From NCBI GenBank assembly GCA_017629615.1, contig JAGBWT010000095.1, forward strand, positions 1 through 10,827: a stretch of DNA of 10,827 nucleotides. Reading direction: 5' to 3'. Position numbers and translations under genes: made by a program. Below are positions 7,952-10,827 of the stretch, piece after piece. The notes beneath the pieces were generated by a model. The model was given only the letters and a program-made list of their open reading frames with translations, had not been told where the DNA came from and did not search any database. The stretch is from Alistipes sp. GTDB lineage: Bacteria; Bacteroidota; Bacteroidia; Bacteroidales; Rikenellaceae. The number at the start of each line of letters is the position of its first letter. Within the stretch, counting starts at the first letter, position 1.

Positions 7952-8100
7952 ATACTAATCCATTCTGCATTTTCGTTAAGATGACAACAATAATTATTCC
8001 TAATAGATAGAATTGGGGGCAAAAGATTGTAATAATTCCAACTTTTTAGGTATATTTGCGCTTGCTTAATTTATTTGCATAAAAATAGAATATTTTTAGT
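7952..8100. other. Divergent AT-rich intergenic region
   Basis: This 149-bp gap separates the divergent starts of the CDGSH gene and the lipoprotein gene. It is markedly richer in A and T than the flanking genes. It holds the plus-strand promoter at 8027-8058. For the minus strand I see only weak one-mismatch matches to TAnnTTTG (for example the complement of 8019-8026) without a properly spaced TTG. I see no RNA gene, riboswitch fold or long repeat in it. Confidence 0.7.
8027..8058 (+). promoter_or_regulatory. Bacteroidetes-type sigma-ABfr promoter for the lipoprotein gene
   Basis: A -33 TTG at 8027-8029 is followed, after a 21-base spacer, by TATATTTG at 8051-8058, an exact match to the TAnnTTTG -7 box of Bacteroidetes primary promoters. 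Transcription would start near 8065, leaving a leader of roughly 35 bases that is almost all A and T and lacks a Shine-Dalgarno, as is common for this phylum. Box and spacing are seen directly; activity and start point are inferred. Confidence 0.72.
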
Positions 8101-9618
8101 ATGAGAATTTTCAAAACCATATTCGTAGTTTTAGGCCTTATTCTTGTCACCACTACGGCTTGCAACAAAGACGATAAGTTTGGTGTAACCTTCAAAAAGA
8201 CCGGCCTCTATTTCAAGTGGGGTGGCTCGCCACAGACCATCTCCTATACAACGATGAATGTAGCGTCGGTCAATGTCAAGAAAATCGACGAGGGTTGGTC
8301 GTGCAAAGTAGACAACGCTGCGCGCACCATCACCGTAACGCCTCCACAAGACCCAGGCACCGACGAACAGCGCGATAAGCTCCGTACGGCAAGCGCAATA
8401 TTCAACGTCATTGCGGCAAAAGGTGGTACTACGACCTACGCTATCGATTTCTACATCATTGGCGATAATGAGTTCTTCGTCAATCCTTCGGCCGAATATG
8501 CCAACTGCTATGTATTGACCCAGCCTCAAACAGCCTACACGATTGATGTATCGCACAATGGCGGTGGCAAAGCGTTGAACAATGTAGCCGATGTCAAACT
8601 ACTCTGGCAGTCGCAAACATCGCTTATTATGCACCTCTCCTACGACGAAACAAACAAGAGCGTATCGTTCTTTGTGGATAAGGACACCGACGATGAGGGT
8701 AACGACATTTTGGAGAACGACAAGCCGACTATCAAGACCGGAAATGCTGTAATTGCAGCCTACGACGCTGCGGGCGAGATTGTTTGGAGCTGGCACTTAT
8801 GGTTGGTCAAGGAGTCGGAGAATCCACTCAACGATGTTGCAACCTACTCGAACGGTGTAACTTTTATGAACAAAAATCTCGGTGCTTCGACCAACCATAA
8901 CGGAGCGTACGACGACACCGATAAGATTCTCAACTCCTACGGTCTCTACTACCAATGGGGCCGCAAAGACCCGTTCCTTCGCCCTTACTATTACGACTGC
9001 ACCAACAACGAGGACCAAGCGGCTCACGACACAACGGGCAGCATCGTATATGTAAAGGTTGCCGAGACTTCGGAGAAGGTAGGTACAATGGAGTATGCCA
9101 CAGCCAACCCTATGACCTTTATCACCAACGCAGCTTGCATCGACGAGGAGGGTGACGGCGTGGGCGATTGGTTGCACAAAGCCGACAACACCCTATGGAG
9201 CAACACCACGAAGAGTGAAAACGACCCTTGTCCTTATGGTTGGCGCGTAGCGGCCAAAGGCGATTTCGACGTATTGTCGTTGTCGGACGAGGAGGACGGA
9301 ATTGCTCTCGACGAGGCCCGCAAGCGTTACGGTTGGGCTTTGAGCGATGGAGCAAACAAGCACTTCTACATCGGCGCAGGTTTCCGTAGCTATTTCGACG
9401 GTATCATCAGCAATATGAACCACAAAGAGGGTGTATATCCATCGACTCCGGAGCCGTGGGAGGGTTACTATTGGACCACAGGTATTTCGGACGACGGCAA
9501 GCAATCGACCTGTATGTATTTCGACTTGACGACCACTCGTACAATCAATAAATTCCACCTCAACTACCCTTCGAAGCGAGCAAACGCTATGCAGGTACGT
9601 TGTGTAAAGGTTAAATAA
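8101..9618 (+). CDS. Surface lipoprotein with BACON-like N-terminus and C-terminal FISUMP-like domain
   Basis: A 505-residue lipoprotein. The signal peptide ends in TTTAC with Cys21 as the lipidated residue, followed by NKDDK, which fits the K-(D/E)2 export signal that sends Bacteroidetes lipoproteins to the cell surface. Residues about 28-120 alternate in beta fashion with GWSCKVD ... TITVTPP, resembling BACON-like Ig domains. Residues about 130-237 carry ANCYVL ... LLWQS ... GNAVIAAYD ... IVWSWHLWLV, a signature common in Bacteroidetes surface and fimbria-related proteins. From about 250 to the end, NGVTFMNKNLGA, YGLYYQWGRKDPF, DPCPYGWRVA and the closing MQVRCVKVK match the Fibrobacter succinogenes major paralogous (FISUMP-like) domain. 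Two Asp-rich loops (about 193-207 and 347-356) could bind calcium. No catalytic motif is seen; ligand binding or adhesion is a guess. It has its own promoter and is followed 21 bp later by the next gene. Confidence 0.85.
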   Translation: MRIFKTIFVVLGLILVTTTACNKDDKFGVTFKKTGLYFKWGGSPQTISYTTMNVASVNVKKIDEGWSCKVDNAARTITVTPPQDPGTDEQRDKLRTASAIFNVIAAKGGTTTYAIDFYIIGDNEFFVNPSAEYANCYVLTQPQTAYTIDVSHNGGGKALNNVADVKLLWQSQTSLIMHLSYDETNKSVSFFVDKDTDDEGNDILENDKPTIKTGNAVIAAYDAAGEIVWSWHLWLVKESENPLNDVATYSNGVTFMNKNLGASTNHNGAYDDTDKILNSYGLYYQWGRKDPFLRPYYYDCTNNEDQAAHDTTGSIVYVKVAETSEKVGTMEYATANPMTFITNAACIDEEGDGVGDWLHKADNTLWSNTTKSENDPCPYGWRVAAKGDFDVLSLSDEEDGIALDEARKRYGWALSDGANKHFYIGAGFRSYFDGIISNMNHKEGVYPSTPEPWEGYYWTTGISDDGKQSTCMYFDLTTTRTINKFHLNYPSKRANAMQVRCVKVK

Positions 9619-9639
9619 CGACTCTAAAACCGCCTCAAT

Positions 9640-10149
9640 ATGATTCTTAAATTCAGAATGCTCAGCGACGAAAACGACAACTTCGTTCGCGACTTGGAGG
9701 TGCCACACGATATGACGTTGGCCGGACTTCACGACTTTATCATCGAATCGCTCGGATACGACAACTGTATGGCGTCGTTCTTCGCAGCCGACGACCATTG
9801 GAATCGCCTGCGCGAATTTACGCTGATGGATATGGGCGAGGGCGAGATGTTGGAGGAGGCTCCGATGGCAATGGATTCGATTACGCTTGCAGAGTTGGCC
9901 GTAATCGAGTGCGACAAACTTATCTATCAGTTCGACCTGCTTACCGACCGAGCCTACTATCTCGAATTGGTCAATGCGGCCGAGCCTAACAAGGATTTGA
10001 CCTATCCGCGCGTAGCATTCGAGAACGCCTCGGCTCCCGACCAATATGACCCCGATGTTGTACCAACCGACGACGGTTCGATATTCGAGGAGATGATGGG
10101 CGAATTTGGAGAGTACGATGGCGATGACTCCTACGACGACGAATACTAA
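9640..10149 (+). CDS. PRiA4_ORF3-like (IS1096 passenger TnpR-like) domain protein with acidic tail
   Basis: A 169-residue, strongly acidic protein. The start MILKFRMLSDENDNF, then VPHDMTLAGLHDFIIESLGY and ASFFAADDHW, match the plasmid pRiA4b ORF3-like fold (strand, then a helix beginning TL..LH..I), often annotated as an IS1096 element passenger TnpR family protein. LIYQFDLLTDRAYYLELV and YPRVAFENASAPDQYD complete the usual second half. The name reflects homology only: no transposase or insertion-sequence ends are present here, and the molecular function of the family is not established. The last ~30 residues are nearly all Asp, Glu, Gly and Tyr. The DNA for that tail doubles as the first codons of miaA in another frame. 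The start at 9640 lies 21 bp after the lipoprotein gene, so co-transcription from 8027-8058 is possible. Confidence 0.83.
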   Translation: MILKFRMLSDENDNFVRDLEVPHDMTLAGLHDFIIESLGYDNCMASFFAADDHWNRLREFTLMDMGEGEMLEEAPMAMDSITLAELAVIECDKLIYQFDLLTDRAYYLELVNAAEPNKDLTYPRVAFENASAPDQYDPDVVPTDDGSIFEEMMGEFGEYDGDDSYDDEY

Positions 10150-10827
10150 ACGCCGACTGATTGTTGTTGTCGGCGCAACAGCTTCGGGCAAGACTGATTT
10201 AAGCATCGCTCTTGCCCGTTACTATAATGCACCTATCATATCGACCGACTCTCGCCAGATATTTCGCGGGCTGCCAATAGGAACAGCACAACCTACCAAA
10301 GAGCAACTCGCCGAGGTAGAGCACCACTTCATAGCGGAGCGCGATGTCACCCAGGATTTTAACTGCGGAGAGTACGAGAAGGAGGCTCTCGCAAGGCTCG
10401 ACCTCCTCTTTACGAAGCACGACACGGTCGTCGCTGTCGGAGGTTCGGGACTATATGTTCGCGCTCTGTGCGAAGGTATGGACGACCTACCCGAAGCCGA
10501 CGAACTGTTGCGAGCCGAACTTATGGCAAGGCTTGACTCGGAGGGCGTAGAGGCTTTGGCCGAGCAACTACGCACGCTCGACCCCGAATATTACGAGGTA
10601 GTAGACCGCAGCAACCCTGCTCGCGTGATGCGAGCCGTAGAGGTCTGTCTGTCGAGTGGCAAAAAATACTCGGATATGCGTTGTGGCGAGCGCAAACATC
10701 GCGACTTCGAGATTGTGAAGGTTGGCGTCGATATGGCTCGCGATGTGCTTTACGAACGTATCAACCGTCGCGTCGATATTATGGTCGAGATGGGGCTCGA
10801 AGCCGAGGCGCGAGCAATGCTACCCTA
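10118..10827 (+). CDS. miaA: tRNA dimethylallyltransferase MiaA, N-terminal part (3' end outside window)
   Basis: MiaA transfers a dimethylallyl group from DMAPP to N6 of A37 in tRNAs that read codons starting with U, the first step to ms2i6A. About 236 of roughly 300 residues are present and the frame is still open at the window end. Seen are the P-loop GATASGKT (about 19-26), DSRQIFRGLPIGTAQPT (the catalytic Asp and substrate region), EHHFI, the GGSGLYVRAL motif, and DRSNPARVMRAVEV, all diagnostic. In-frame ATGs at 10118 and 10124 are both plausible starts (a stop at 10094 limits the frame); either one overlaps the upstream gene, by 32 or 26 bp, which suggests translational coupling. The first ~13 residues are Thr-rich and not conserved. 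Family identity is near certain; the exact start is not. Confidence 0.97.
   Translation, partial: MAMTPTTTNTKRRLIVVVGATASGKTDLSIALARYYNAPIISTDSRQIFRGLPIGTAQPTKEQLAEVEHHFIAERDVTQDFNCGEYEKEALARLDLLFTKHDTVVAVGGSGLYVRALCEGMDDLPEADELLRAELMARLDSEGVEALAEQLRTLDPEYYEVVDRSNPARVMRAVEVCLSSGKKYSDMRCGERKHRDFEIVKVGVDMARDVLYERINRRVDIMVEMGLEAEARAMLP

Noticed and set aside
8019..8049. Candidate minus-strand promoter for the CDGSH gene.
   Set aside because: The best -7-like box has a mismatch and the nearest TTG is only about 11 bases away instead of around 20.
9640..10149. Possible mobile element, because the family name mentions IS1096 and TnpR.
   Set aside because: There is no transposase, no inverted repeats and no target duplication nearby; the gene lies tightly packed before miaA.
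9193..10206. A 337-codon open frame on the minus strand opposite the lipoprotein, PRiA4-like and miaA genes.
   Set aside because: It is antisense to three well-supported genes, spans their boundaries, and its translation shows no recognisable domain; it stems from codon bias that avoids stops on the opposite strand.
1..10827. CTAG also appears absent from the window.
   Set aside because: CTAG is scarce in many bacteria for reasons unrelated to restriction, so its absence in 10.8 kb is weak evidence compared with GATC and CATG.
1..10827. CRISPR arrays, tRNA or rRNA genes, attachment sites, tandem repeats.
   Set aside because: None seen; almost all DNA is coding, and the only gap above 40 bp is 7952-8100.

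Overview
The window looks like chromosomal DNA of a gut-type Bacteroidota, order Bacteroidales. A Rikenellaceae/Alistipes-like source is my guess from general codon style, not a proven assignment. Support for Bacteroidota: a FloA/NfeD pair of the Bacteroidota type, a lipoprotein with a K-D-D export signal and domains typical of Bacteroidetes surface proteins, a -7 box of the TAnnTTTG type, AT-rich leaders with little Shine-Dalgarno, and a miaA preceded by a PRiA4_ORF3-like gene.

Layout. Positions 2-7151 hold six plus-strand genes with gaps of -1 to 25 bp, probably one transcription unit: the 3' end of a TrkH potassium transporter, a secreted coiled-coil/SPOR protein, a short NfeD membrane protein, a secreted GH31 glycoside hydrolase, the flotillin FloA and a short QueG-like protein with two iron-sulfur cluster motifs. 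A 13-bp hairpin (7159-7187) separates this run from a convergent minus-strand gene (7190-7951) for a CDGSH / three-Cys ferredoxin / CDGSH iron-sulfur protein. A 149-bp intergenic region (7952-8100) holds a good Bacteroidetes promoter for a second plus-strand run: a surface lipoprotein (8101-9618), a PRiA4_ORF3-like acidic protein (9640-10149) and the start of miaA, which overlaps the preceding gene and runs off the right end.

How the genes fit together. NfeD and FloA are known partners in membrane organisation; here a periplasmic GH31 enzyme gene lies between them, with an envelope SPOR protein and an ion transporter upstream. I see no defence locus, mobile element, CRISPR array or RNA gene.

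The strongest unexplained signal is compositional. By my reading the palindromes GATC and CATG are both completely absent from all 10,827 bases, where roughly 40 of each would be expected by chance. The avoidance shows in synonymous codon choice in every gene: Ile is ATT/ATA after a codon ending in G, Asp is GAC before codons starting with C, Asp before Met is always GAT, and His before G is always CAC. This points to strong past or present selection against these two sites.
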